Part shown: piece after piece, positions 28,401 through 40,570 of the stretch
Layout: every line of letters starts with the position of its first letter
How positions within the stretch are numbered: the first letter of the stretch is position 1
Assembly (NCBI GenBank): GCA_003254925.1
Contig: QANZ01052890.1
Span: forward strand, 64,360 to 128,359
Length of the DNA stretch: 64,000 nt
Source of the DNA: Chamaecrista fasciculata
Lineage: Eukaryota; Streptophyta; Magnoliopsida; Fabales; Fabaceae
Direction: 5' to 3'
Translations under genes and position numbers: made by a program
The notes under the pieces: generated by a model
Database searches by the model: none
What the model saw: only the letters and a program-made list of their open reading frames with translations
Told to the model about the DNA's origin: nothing

Positions 28401-31400
28401 GGTGATGAAACAATAGACTAATTTTCGCATATTTCTGTCTTCCATTATTCTCTGCCATAAGTTCATGTATTTTTGTAAATCCACTAGCACAACATATGAT
28501 GATATTGTCTTTCATACAATGCTAGCTACTTGAGTGTCCATCAATCTATGAGATGTTGGCAAATCCAGAATATACATGGAAAAAGCAGCCAGAAATTCAA
28601 GTTTGGCGAAAGCATACCAAGGATGGGGAAATTGATGTCAATTTGGAATCTTATGGACCAATCCAGAGCATATCTTTATTCGAGGAGGCACTGAGGCACA
28701 ATGAGGTACTTTTTATGTTGCTTTGCATTGAAGAGTGTTAGAGTTGTCATTATATACGCTTTTAGATGCTCAGAGCTCCAATCTTCTGCAGTTTCAAGGG
28801 ATTGATCTTAAGTTTTAATATTCCTTGCATGTGCACATATAAGAAATCTTATCTTTATTTTTTAGTGACAATGTACTTAACTGTGGACAGGTTCTAATGT
28901 GATATTTAAATATAATTTGATATTAATGTTAATGAAAATCTGGTTGGAGAAACATACAAATTACGGTAAAACAAACATACAAATTTGGTTTAAGCTTATA
29001 AGAATATATTTAGGTGTTTTTATGCCAAATGCATTTAGAAATTGGGTACATTGGGTCTTTTGGAATTTATTTATATAAGAGTGGTATTTTTTTTTTTTTG
29101 GNNNNNNNNNNNNNNNNNNNNNNNNNNNNNNNNNNNNNNNNNNNNNNNNNNNNNNNNNNNNNNNNNNNNNNNNNNNNNNNNNNNNNNNNNNNNNNNNNNN
29201 NNNNNNNNNNNNNNNNNNNNNNNNNNNNNNNNNNNNNNNNNNNNNNNNNNNNNNNNNNNNNNNNNNNNNNNNNNNNNNNNNNNNNNNNNNNNNNNNNNNN
29301 NNNNNNNNNNNNNNNNNNNNNNNNNNNNNNNNNNNNNNNNNNNNNNNNNNNNNNNNNNNNNNNNNNCCCCCCCCCCCCCCCCCCTCTCTCTCTGTTTTCT
29401 GTTCCTCCCCCCTTCTGATTTCTTATTCTCTCCCTTTCTTTTCTCTGTCCTACATCAATATGGTTCACACCCTACTACTGTGCTGCCCTTTGCTTTCCTG
29501 GCCATCATGTTATCTCTTTGGGTAGACTACTGCTATAGCTTCTACCAGAACCTTATAACTGGATTATACCATCATGCAACCAGCCTTAGCATGGTCATAA
29601 GTTGTGGCTACGCTGTTTGATAAAGAAGGACTAGGATTCAGCACAAACAGTGTGGTTATGCGATATGAAGCTTCTTGACCCAAAATTAACAAAGGACTAA
29701 AAAATGCTATTAATCACATTTCATCGTATATTTGAAGAGAAGGATTTTTGCTAGTCATGACAATTTGTAAACGCAGTTGTAGCTTTTATTCAAATTTTAT
29801 AACAAGCGCTTATGACTGTTAATTTTTGCAGCTAAATTATGATGGAAAAATGATAGCACTTCCCTTTAACTTTTCTATTCTCAAGTGGGCTACTGAAACT
29901 CGTCAAGTTATGCATGATGCTAAACTACCAGATGGTGTCTGCTTTTATAACATTTATGGGACGTCACTTGATACACCTTTTGATGTTTGGTATGTGAGCA
30001 AATTGCTCTTGAATGCATTGGAAGTTCTAATTTTTCAGTTGAGAATTCGAAATTTCTAGAAGAAACTAAATCATCTCACAACAGAAATTAAAATGTTAAT
30101 ATTCCTTACTACTCTTTTTGGATTCAACTCCTGTCAGCAGTAATTAATATTGTAGACTACCCCGTTTTTCTGAACCTCAGAAGCGTTCACTCCTTATCCT
30201 TTTTTCCCTTAGTTGTAGGCCGTTTGAGGAGGATAATCTTGTCATAAACATATAGGTTTCATGCATTTGTAAATCAAGAGAGTTTACAGGCAACTTCCAG
30301 TGCTCAGTTACTATAGAAGGAGTTTCTATACTATTGTTGCAACTGACATCCTTGTAACTATTGCAGTTATGGCTCGGAAAAGTCTCCAATAGAGGATTTA
30401 TCTGAAATATGTCACACAATGGTGAGCTACTTTAGATTATGTTTCAAAGATAAAGGTGACTAATGTATACTTTAATGTCTCTGAAATAGTTGAAATTTGG
30501 CATAATATTGAAATTCAGACCTAAGAATCCATTTTGGACTTAAAACGATTTTGACTCTTAAAACTTATGTTACACTATGTAACGAGTCCCATATCAAAGA
30601 AGTTGTTGAGTGTAAGGCACCTTATAAGAACTTAGACTCTTCAACTTCAACAACTAGTTTTTGGGGTGTGGTTCTTTCAAATATTTATGCTCGTGACACT
30701 AAGTGCTTTCATTGAAAGGTCGACTAAACCGGAGAGAGCTATTTGTGGAGGGGCTAACTAGCGTTTCAAAACCTAAGTGAAGTATCACCGAGTGGAGCCG
30801 TTAGAGACGTCACTACTCTGAAAGCTAGTTGTTGAGGTTGAAGAGTCCAAATTCGTATAAGGTGCCTGACATTCAGTATTTTCTCTTATGTGAGACTCGT
30901 TACATAGTATCCCCCATAAGAGCCGACATTCCCAGCGGCTCCACTTTGTAACTCTTCACTCGGGTCTCGAAACGTCTGTCAACCCTTACACAGGTAGCCC
31001 TTTCCAGTCCGGTCAGTCTCACAACGAAATTACTATTGTAAGCTCAAGTCTTTGAGAGAACCATACCTCAAAAATTACTGTTGAGGTTGGAGAGTCCAAG
31101 TCCCTCTAAAGCGTCTTTCACTTGGCAATTTCCTTGATGTGAGACTCGTTGCACAACATACATCAAAAAAGTTGTGCAAGTAAAAAATGTTGAGTATTTT
31201 AAATTCAAATTTGCATCTGACTGGTAGAGGATGTTGTACGACATGATATCATACTTTGATTCTTCCTTCCTTTGTTTCCAGCCACAATATTCTTATGTCC
31301 AAGGAGATGGAACAGTTCCTGCAGAATCAGCCAAGGTCCTCTATTTGATCTTTATGTATTATGCATATAATTGTCTCTAGCTAATTAAAATCCTTTTCAA

Positions 31401-32365
31401 CTGCTTTAATCATCCCCCGTATTGCTAGATTAAGAGTAGACGTATGATTAAAGATATGAGGTATATGCTGTACAAGATTAGCTCGTATGTTCATTGGTTA
31501 TCAATTGAAACTTAGCTGGTAGTAGTATCAAATGCATGTTCCTCCCTCTTCAAGCAAGGAATACATGTTGAGATCCTTAACCTATACCCCATTGGTGGTG
31601 CTCGATTTCAAATCGGTAATAGTGTTCAAATCAGTAATAATGAAGGTGTTTTGGCATGTCATTCTGAAAGTTCTTAAACCTTCAAATGGGATTTATCCAG
31701 GCTATTGTCAACATGCATTCTGCAGGCTTATAGAAGTAGGTAAAATCGATGGATAATTTTTACACTTTACTATGCGTAACTAAAAGTTTCAAATTTATAT
31801 TCTGTCGGTTTATTGGGACGTTTTCATACTTAATTCTGAGGGTTAAATATTAATTTAAGTATTCTTATATGCCAGAGATATGTTTAGTCAGTAGTGACAA
31901 CTTAAAATATAGGTCCCTTCAAAAACCTTTCCGAATTACTATTTGGCTTTACCAACATAGGTACATGAGGTGAGACGAGAAAGCCACTGTTTTTTTCTCA
32001 AAAAGAATTGGAACTTGGAGGGAGAGCCACGGTTTGCATTTGCAAGCACGTACCTGAGAGCTATAAATCACTCTATCAGATTAATTCTGACTTTTTTTTA
32101 AAAAACGATGTGGTCATACTTAAATCTGAGGGTTTAATATAATTTAAGCACTTGATATAGTTCTGTTTCTCTTATTATCTTGCAGGCTGACGGACTCCCG
32201 GCAACAGAAAGAGTGGAAGTCACTGCTTCTCATCGTGAACTACTGCGAGATAAAGGAGTATTTCAAGTCATCCAGAAATGGTTGGATGTTGAGCCAACGG
32301 TTAGCAAGCTATCAAAGACATCTAAAGTAGCAGATGCTGATCCAAGCAAAGTCTGTAGCTCTTAA
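25448..32365 (+). CDS. LCAT3-like phospholipase A1
   Basis: Member of the lecithin:cholesterol acyltransferase fold. The Arabidopsis LCAT3 protein is a phospholipase A1 acting on phosphatidylcholine without acyl transfer to sterol. Exons: 25448-25667, 25885-25976, 26621-26748, 26904-27039, 27196-27247, 28022-28122, 28526-28705, 29832-29989, 30367-30421, 31282-31335, 32186-32365; 451 codons plus TAA, close to the family length of about 450. Motifs: PVLLVSGMGGSI near the N terminus, GYGYDFRQSNR, the nucleophile in ISHSMGG (Ser177), QGDGTVP (Asp383), and ASHREL (His408), together a complete triad. There is no signal peptide, consistent with a non-secreted enzyme. A 265-N gap lies in intron 7 and a foldback repeat in intron 9; neither touches coding sequence. 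Confidence 0.95.
26575..26599. repeat. (TA)n microsatellite in LCAT3-like intron 2
   Basis: About 12 TA units, 20 bp before the acceptor of exon 3. Confidence 0.85.
29090..29384. other. Assembly gap of 265 Ns bordered by homopolymers
   Basis: Ns at 29102-29366 in LCAT3-like intron 7, preceded by a T run and followed by 18 C then (CT)n. As with the gap at 13763, the long C or G runs at the gap edge suggest an artefact. Confidence 0.9.
30571..31159. mobile_element. Foldback element with an extra arm in LCAT3-like intron 9
   Basis: The left arm (30571-30658: actatgtaacgagtccc, gtaaggcacctta, gactcttcaacttcaacaac) is inverted at 30825-30909. A third, more diverged arm (gttgaggttggagagtccaa ... 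gtgagactcgtt) is at 31078-31159. Inner segments also pair (gagtggagcc at 30790 with ggctccact at 30938). No protein is encoded. Confidence 0.7.
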
Positions 32366-33262
32366 TTTAGATGTTTCCTTATGGAAAATGGCAAATACAT
32401 TTGTGTTCCTCGTGCTGTTTTTTGGATCTGGGAATTGACCTCAAGGGTTGCAGATTTCGTCACAAACTTTGGGTAAAATAAATTTTACAAACTATAAATC
32501 TTGTATATAGAATAGTCAGACCCAAACAAATTCTCAAACAGTTTATTTGGTCACTGATCACATCTGAATAAAACCAGTCAGCATGTCTCGAAATCTAAAT
32601 AAATGGGAACCAATTCTGCATTTCTTGGGTTGCAGTTTCTAAGTAGTTAGTATGGCTCATGTTATTTGCGAAACCAAAAATATAATATCTAATGAAACTT
32701 GGTCCGAGGTTTTGCAGTTGCTTAGTCGGACCCCAGTTCGCATGTCCTAAATATTAGTGGTGGCTCACAGGATAAGACATCTCAATTCAATGAATTCATT
32801 CAACTATTCATCACTGATTTGATGCATAACACTAATGATATATTATCTTAGCCATCTCATCCAATATCGATAATTTGAATATTTGATACTATACTATATA
32901 ATGCTGTAATGCACCAAAAGGAGGCCTTAAATTTAAATAAAAAGCGTATAACTTACTTTCGGCCTAATAAAAGCTCATAATTTAAAAGTTAAGCATGGAC
33001 TTAACCCAATGGTTGCACCAATTATATCATGCGAGAGATCAGGCCTAAAAAGAAAAATTATATCATGCAAGAGCAAGAGAGCCCATGAATAGTTAAATAC
33101 CTCAAACATTCAAACTCCTACACTTGATCTTAACCCGAAGGGCGAGAAAGTGATATGAATCTTACATGGTCAAGACTTACATGATATTAATCAGGTTAAA
33201 AACATTGGTCAAACAGGACAAAAACGTACTTTTGATAATTTAATATATAATTTTTTTTATGG
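32366..33262. other. LCAT3-like 3' flank, nothing else recognised
   Basis: 3' UTR and AT-rich intergenic DNA. No gene or clear repeat was found. Confidence 0.4.
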
Positions 33263-33603
33263 TGATATACACCCCTCGGAGAACGAGGTTAATCACTCCT
33301 CGGATGCCGATGACGGGGACACCCCTCGGACATTTTGGAGGGACTAGTGATATACACCCTTCGGAGAACGAGGTTAATCACTCCTCGGACGCCGATGACG
33401 GGGACACCCCTCGAACCTTTTGGAGGGACTAGTGATATACACCCCTCGGAGAACGAAGTTAATCACTCCTCGGACGCCGATGACGGGGACACCCCTCGGA
33501 CCTTTTCGAGGGACTAGTGATATACACCCCTTGGAGAACGAGATTAATCACTCCTCGGACGCCGATGACGGGGACACCCCCTCGGACCTTTCGGAGGGAC
33601 TAG
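33263..33603. repeat. 85-bp tandem repeat, four units
   Basis: Units start at 33263, 33348, 33433 and 33518; the last is 86 bp because of one extra C, and a fifth start (tgatataca) follows at 33604. Each contains tgatatacacccctcgg, gaacgaggttaatcactcct, cgatgacggggacacccctc and gagggactag. Units are almost identical, so the expansion is recent. Confidence 0.95.
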
Positions 33604-34166
33604 TGATATACATCCTTTAAAAATAACACTAAAGGACAAATGTTACTCGGCGAGGAAGCAACCCAGGAAAATCCCCTCCCACTCGAGCATTTAATGCCAA
33701 GATATTGGCATTTAATGCGAAGATCCTTAAGACCACGTGACCAGACAAGGCCATACCAGCCACTGTGTACGTTTGAACAAAAGCACACACGCAAAAGGTC
33801 TAAAACGCCCCCTGCGCGCAGAGATACGGTGAAAAGCACTCATGGTTATCACTGACTCCCAAAAAGGAAGGTTGGACATCCCACTGCAGTTTAACAGTGA
33901 TAGCTGACACGTCAGAACAGTAGGGCACATCAACCCGCTCCCCGTGTATTCCCGAAAATACCCCTAACATCCCTTTTGGACCTCGTACCAACAGGAGACA
34001 AAAGGGAAGAAGGATAAATACAAAGAAAGCATACATTCTCAGGTAACCACTCTCATTCGATAAAGAAACTTACTCCTACTTTCTGATCTCGGTTCTAGCT
34101 TTAGCATCGGAGGAGAATCGTAGGGAGACCCTTGTGCATTCTTGTTCGCAGGATCCGACGACTCTA

Positions 34167-36570
34167 TGTTGGGAATTCGAGGGCGCCTAAGGCAGCGGAA
34201 GCATGTAAAATTTAAAATTTAAAGAAACAATAAACGCCCAGGTCCAAGAATTCCCGAACGGATCCGCTAGGTGAATTTAAAACTTTTGGTTAAGTGGTAT
34301 ACCTCAGAGTTTCAATCGCTTTAGTTGAACAGGGCTTTCCCAAGAAGTCCACGTCACGTGTCCTCCCTCTGCCGGTAATCCACACGAACAGTTTGGAGAT
34401 GCCTAGGTGCTAGCCTCCTTCACTTCTCAAGTGAATCCGGAACCTTTATCTACGGGTGTTCTTTAAATTCAAGAACTCTTCTTGAATCTCCAAGAACTTG
34501 ATGGCGCCTTGATCAAGAACACTTCTTGATCTCTCACAACCTTGGCTCACAATATTAACTCTTAATATTGCGCCACTTTCTCTCTCTAGGAAAGCTAGGG
34601 TGCGATTTTCTCTCTCTTCTCACCAAAGGCAAAAATCGAATTTTTCCTTCTAAGAAGAACTAGGCTAAGTCGAATCTCTTATGTGCATGAGGCTCTCACC
34701 TTTTGTGATTTCACTCTCAAGAATCTAATTCTCAAGTTTGTGAATTCTCTCTCTAAAGTAGGAGCAAAATCGAAATTTTCTCACTCTAGAAATTAGGCAT
34801 GTGTAATTCGACTTATGGCTTCCTATTTATAGGGTTTGGGGACTTTGATAATTATAATTTTAGTAAGACCTAAAATTATATAATTATCAAATTATAATAT
34901 TATGATATCTTAATATCATAATTTTAGGACTTGATTTCCTATTTAAAATATTACCTTAATATTAAAATAGGAATCAAAATGCAATCTTGGGGAATCAATT
35001 TGGAAGATCAAATCTTCCCAAATCTCTCTCCCCCAGCCATGCGCCTATCTCCCCAATTATCTTGGTGGAATTTTAATAAATTAAAATAACTAACTAACTC
35101 TTAGATAGTTATAACTAATTTGTTATATCCCAACAATATTGAATTAAAGAATTCCCAGAATATCTTTAAGTCAATCTCACCAAGTCTCAAACTCTAGATA
35201 ATTGAATTAAAATATTACATTAATATTTAAATCCAATTGGACCTAGGATTTTCGACTTGCCCTATAAGTCATGAATTAAAATATTACTTTAATATATTTA
35301 ATTCATCCATTTGAAATCTAGATCAAATCTCATTTGAATTTCAAATTTCAAGCCATGATTTTAATTAATAAAACATTTTTATTAATTAAATTCCTTTTAT
35401 ATATATGAGGCGCCAACCTCATCCTATCTAAGTCTAATATTAGTGAATTTAATAAATTGATAATTTCCTAACTCTTAGGAACATTATCCAATTTATAATT
35501 CCCCTAATATTATAAATAGGAATTTAATTGTAAATAGCCTAATCCAATTATCTATTTAACAATTATCATATATATATATATATATTTGTCTCACAAATCT
35601 AAATATAATATATCTGTAGATAATTAATTCAAGACAAGACTTTATGTCCCACAATAAGTTATGTCTCAAACGGTGTCACAAATGTGACCCACGAATTAGG
35701 GTTAACTCGTGTTCCAGCTTGGCATCTGGTTCCTGCTCGTGTGTGACCCAGCAGGCCCCACGTGAAGTTGGTAGTAAATCATCTCATGACTTACAAGTCG
35801 AGAGCGGACTCTAGCAAGCCATCACGACTACCCAAAACACGTGAGTTATCGTTTAACCCCTAAACGACTTAACCTTAGTACCATCTTGTGCAGATCCCTT
35901 TTTGTCCTACGATATTTTGGTAAGGATCAGGCATGGGAAAGTCATCCAAAATCCAAACCTCAACTTTCTCGATTTCCTGAGTAAGTCCCAATATCCAGTG
36001 TGGCCACACATTCCCTTGGACAGACTCGTCGAGGGGCCCAGTTAAATATCTCCCATCTCTATGAGGGACAAAATTCCATCTTGGTCAACCACATTCCTCA
36101 GCACGACAATCAACCAAACCCGTACTCAGCCCTTATGGCTACCCTGTTACGGATAACGTTAGACTAAGCCAAAGCTTGACAACTGTAATGCCGGAATAGT
36201 CAAGACCTCAGGTCTAAGGGCATCATGACAGATTGTACAGGAGAGACCAGCTAATGACTGAACCCATGCAGAACTCTCCGGGTCGGTCCAGCAACTTGTA
36301 ACTCTTACATAATTGCACCATGACTCTCGTCCCAGCATCTAGTGCGTGCATCTCCATGCACCGAGGTCATGCTGGTCTTGGTTCAATTCAAGTTCCCACT
36401 CGAATGAGCGACCAGGGACAGTTTAGATTAACTATCTCATAATTAATCATGGACTGTTATCATAGTAAACATGCTAATAATATGATAACCATTAATTTAT
36501 CTCCATAAATTAATTGATATATTCCCAATATATCTAAAGGATGATTGACCCTAGGGCACAATCTCCATCA
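34167..36570 (-). mobile_element. 2.4-kb solo LTR nested in LTR copy 1
   Basis: It starts TGTTGGGAATTCGAG and ends ATCTCCATCA, i.e. TG...CA, with exact 5-bp duplications CTCTA at 34162-34166 and 36571-36575. Removing it rejoins copy 1 in line with copy 2. On the - strand a TATA box (CCTATAAATAGG around 34823-34834) suggests transcription leftward. No internal polyprotein was found within it. The family is also present as the cut fragment at 23355. Confidence 0.92.
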
Positions 36571-36666
36571 CTCTAGGCCTCCGGAGACTGCACTCAGATT
36601 GTGAACTCAAGGTTAGGTTTAGACTGATCCAGCTTTGTAGTTTTCAGTGTCACGTATTATTTTTAT

Positions 36667-36901
36667 GGCAAAATGTATGGTTGGTGTTTCTAAAGTATTA
36701 GATCAGTTTCAATTGTATTTTTAAAGTTTTTTTTTTTTAAATCAAGTGTATCCTCAATGTTTTACATTTAAATCAATTGTACTTCCAAATTTGAGGTACA
36801 ACTTATATAAAAAAAGATTAAGGATACAATTGATCCAAAAAACTTTAGAAGTACAATTGATATTGACTTCATGCTTTAGAGGTAGCAAGACTATTTTTGT
36901 C
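36667..36901. mobile_element. Small Mutator-like MITE
   Basis: Ends GGCAAAATGTATGG and its diverged inverse ...CTATTTTTGTC, with exact 9-bp flanks TATTTTTAT (36658-36666 and 36902-36910). The interior 'caattgta' motifs are shared with the element at 49097-49413. Confidence 0.82.
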
Positions 36902-36996
36902 TATTTTTATTAATAATCATTTAACTTTAAGTAAAGCCCATTTATTAATAAATATTATCAATTAAAATAATAAAAATTAATTAAACAGCATAGACC

Positions 36997-37750
36997 AAAG
37001 TGCACTTTTTATCTCTTATCTTTGAGGTAGATTGTAATCTAGACCTTTATTTATTATTTCTTTTTTTGCAATTTTAGTTCTCCAAATTTCTCAAAAGTTT
37101 TGCTTATTGGTCCAAATGACTAAATGTGACTATACTTCTCTCATTTTAAATTCGAATTCGATGAGTCCTGAACTACATTTTTTTATGAGTCCTTTCTTTA
37201 TCTGTTGGGGTTGTCAACAACCATGGTTAAATTGGACTCAAAAAAGTGGATTGCTCGTTTTATAGTCAAACAAGCGAAATTAGTCATATCTATTTTGTTT
37301 CAAATTTGATTGTTACGAGTTTAAAGCTACTGGTTATTCTTGACGAGTTATTTTTTTGCCTAATTAGAACCGTCAATAAATAAGGTCAAATCAGATATAA
37401 AAGTGTTTTCTCATAATTTTTTACTTTTTGGTTCTAGAACTATTTTGGGGTTTGATTGATCTCATTTCCTGACGATCTCAAATTGGTCAAGAAAAAAAAA
37501 AACTCGTGAGGAGTAACTCATATTTATGAAATTGTCACAGTTGAACTTGAAATAAGAGAGATCTAGCTAATTTCATCTGTTTGACTGTGAAATTAGCAAA
37601 CCACTTTCAAAGTCCAATTTGACATTGTCTTACCACATTTGAATTTCAACATAAAACGAGAGAGATATGACTATATTTAATAGTTGGAGCTAAGAAGTTA
37701 AATTTTTGGAACCAAGGTAAGAGAAAATATATCAAAATTGTATTTTAGTC
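36997..37750. mobile_element. Degenerate relative of the 39479-40351 element
   Basis: Shares the theme 'gtcatatct...gttac/gagtttaaagctac...aattagaaccgtcaa' with 39605-39720, again in inverted halves. The ends are not defined. Confidence 0.45.
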
Positions 37751-38275
37751 AATAGTATTCTTCTTGCTAAATATCGACCAAGAAAATTTATTTTTTAATA
37801 ACTTAAAATAATATGTATATATATTATGCGCTTTAAAATTATTTATTTTTAATATAGTTCTAAAAAATAAATTACTAAAAAAACATAACAATTCATTTTC
37901 TTTTATATATTTTAGATTCAAAATGGATTGGGACTGACCGAATGATATTCATAATATATGAATATTTTTTGTCTTTAGATTTCTATATAACTAAGTATAT
38001 ATAAAAATCAATTCTCGTCTTAAAATATTACGAATATTAAATCTTAATATTCAAGTTTAAATTTGAAGAATTTTTAAAATTTATTATTTTTTATTAATAT
38101 AAACTCTATTTTCATCAAATTTTTATATCAATAGTAACTATAAAAAATAAAAAAATAAATATAAATATATTATTAAATTATTTTAATATATATGAATATT
38201 ATTACAATTTTATATTTTTTAGTTCTTAATATATGAAATTTAGAGAATACTATTTTTATATATATAAAATAAATA
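37751..38275. other. Very AT-rich intergenic DNA
   Basis: No gene or repeat unit recognised; composed largely of A/T runs. Confidence 0.4.
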
Positions 38276-39326
38276 GGGTAAATTACAAATTAGGTACTTG
38301 TGGTTAGGCCAATTGGCCAAATCTCACATCACTGCCGTGTGGTTTGAAAAATTTCGCTTCAGGTACCTGAGATATGCGTCATTTAGCAATTAGGGTACCT
38401 GTGTTTTTGTTTCGTTAATTTTAATGGAGAATGCTGGCGTGGCACAATCTTAACCATCGATTTTCAACGTATCTCAGCCACGATTTTTATTGCATCTTAG
38501 TTGTTGGTTTCCACTCCAAGGTTAAAATCTCATTTTTGGTACTCAAACTATGGGGTAAGTTTCATTTTGGTCATAAAAGCTATTTTTTGTTTCATTTTTG
38601 TCCTAAAACTTTCACATTTTTTTCGTATCTCCAAAATGTAATTTTATTGGAATTTTCACCGTTATTCTTAATCATAAATTAGATACGAAAATCAACCACA
38701 AATTTATCTCCAGTTTGTAACTAAGAATGAAAATTTCTCTTCCACTCTCTGTCAACTCACTTATTATTATGTATCTGAGTAAAGGTGAACAAAAACATAA
38801 AACAATTAATAAATAAAACAAGTAAATGGGTTAAATGAAAAATATGTTTTTTTTTTAAAAGTAGCCCAGTTTGGCTCGGTCGGACCCGATGGCCCGACCT
38901 CAGTCTAACTCTAACCGGGTCGGGTCTCAGGTCTAGCTCGACCCATCCTGTGATCACTCCTATATTTGAGAGAGAAATGGTTTATCTTAATTGTTTAGGT
39001 TAGAAATAACGGCGTAAACCATATGAAATAACATTTTTGGGACAAAAAACAAAATAAATATGAAAGTTTGAAGACCAAAATGAAATAAAAAAAATTTTAG
39101 GACCGAAATGAAACTCATCCCTTAATTTGTGGATCAAAATTTGATTTTCCACTGAGTCACGTGGGCACCACGTTAGCATTTTCCGTTAAAATTAACGAAA
39201 CAAAATCACGGGTATCCTAATTGCTAAACGGCGCATGTCTCAGGTACCCAAAGTGAGATTTTTTAAACCACACGACATTGATGTGAGATTCGGCCTAATC
39301 ACATGTACCTAATTTGTAATTTATCC
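38276..39326. mobile_element. 1.05-kb palindromic Mutator-like element
   Basis: Starts GGGTAAATTACAAATTAGGT and ends with the inverse (ACCTAATTTGTAATTTATCC). It is flanked by the exact 9-bp duplication AAATAAATA (38267-38275, 39327-39335). The inverted arms run several hundred bp, e.g. tttcgttaattttaa against ttaaaattaacgaaa. No transposase. Confidence 0.9.
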
Positions 39327-39478
39327 AAATAAATATAAATATTTTATTACAAGATAAAACATATAGTATTGAACTAAAATTCACACAAAAATTGTTTTAA
39401 GATAGCTATTAGATTAGATAGGCAAGGGGGTGAAGGGTACTTTAATCATCCTCTAGGCTAACTGTTTGATTATAAGTG

Positions 39479-40351
39479 GGTCAAAATTTTATTTTGGTCC
39501 CTAATTTTTATCTCAAATTCTATTTTGGTCTCTAATATTTTTTAATTTTGTTTTAGTCTTTAATACTTCCCAATAATTCTATTTTGGTCTTTAACTACTT
39601 AATATGGTCATATCTCTCTCGTTCCAAGTCTGAATGTGACGAAATTAAAGCTACATGTTACCCTTAATAAATTTTTTCTCTTTCTAATTGGGGTCATCGA
39701 CAAACAAGGTTTAATCGAACTCGAAATCGAACATGAAAATGATTTTCTCATTTCATGAAGTTGGTCGTATCTCTTTAGTTTCAAGTTAGAATGCGACAAA
39801 ATTAGAGTTATAAGTTACTTTTGAATAGTGTTTTCTTTGTTTAGTTGGGGTCATCGATAAACGAGATAAAAAGTATTTCCAATTTTGATATCAGTGTTTT
39901 GACCAAACTCACTATTAAAGTGTTATTTGACTTCGTTTCCCCATGCCTCCAACTAAATAGAAGAATAACTCGTTAAGAGTAACTGGTAGCTTTGATCTTG
40001 TTACATTCAAATTTGAAACACGAGAGATATAACCAACTTTATGAAACAATAAGCTCACTTTCGAACACGATTTCAAGTCTAATTTAACCTCATTTGTCCA
40101 TGACCTCCAACTGAACAGAGAAAAAAAAATTCATAAAAAATAATTCGTAGTTTCGATTTTGTTGCATTTGGACTTGAAATGAAAAGCATGAGCATATTTA
40201 ATAGTTAAGGACAAATCATAGAATCTATTAGGAAAGATAAGGGACCAAAACGGAGCTGTTGAGAAATAGTAAGGTCTAAAATAAAAAAAAATTATTAGGG
40301 CCCAAAACGAAGTCTAGAGTAAATATTAGGGATCAAAACGAGGTTTTGATC
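39479..40351. mobile_element. Foldback element with 'ttttggtccctaa' arms
   Basis: The left end GGTCAAAATTTTATTTTGGT and the right end ...GATCAAAACGAGGTTTTGATC are inverted and diverged. The inner halves also mirror each other (gtcatatctctctcgttcc against cgagagatataac). It ends about 220 bp upstream of the ELF9-like start codon. No exact target duplication. Confidence 0.65.
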
Positions 40352-40570
40352 ATATAACTAAATGGACAAGGCCTCATCTTTCTTTACCAGGCCCAGCAAG
40401 ATGATTTGCTATCTAAAAAAACGGAGAAATTCTTTAAGAAGCTGCCATTGAGAAATTAACAAGCTATTTGGGTGTTTGTTCAAAGACAAAAAAAAGCTAT
40501 TTGGGTGCGGAAACGGAAATACCCTTTTCGACAACATAAACGCAGAAATCGAGAATTTCAGGCGATTACG

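Larger units (their letters stand above)
33263..36646 (+). mobile_element. LTR (copy 1) with tandem array, split by a later LTR
   Basis: 33625-34161 and 36577-36646 together match 51513-52113 along their length. Shared runs include ggcgaggaagcaaccca, cccctcccactcgagcattt, atcacgtgaccagacaaggc, cgccccctgcgcgcag, gcatcggaggagaatcg and ccagctttgtagttttca. The element starts TGATATAC and ends TTTTCA. It carries a TATA-like ggataaata at 34013. No 5-bp flank match was found (TATGG against GTGTC). The array at 33263-33603 and the insertion at 34167-36570 make it much longer than copy 2. Confidence 0.8.

Noticed and set aside
29014..29620. Long open frames across the N gap in LCAT3-like intron 7
   Set aside because: They exist only because Ns carry no stops; no known domain and no splice support.
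33335..33620. Short frames with repeated GLVIYTPRRT / TPMTGTP text
   Set aside because: Pure product of the 85-bp tandem array, whose period is not a multiple of three, so no real repeat protein can be encoded.
36647..36675. TTTTTATGG as a target duplication for LTR copy 1 (also present before 33263)
   Set aside because: It starts beyond the LTR end and coincides with the exact 9-bp duplication of the MITE at 36667; a chance match in AT-rich DNA.
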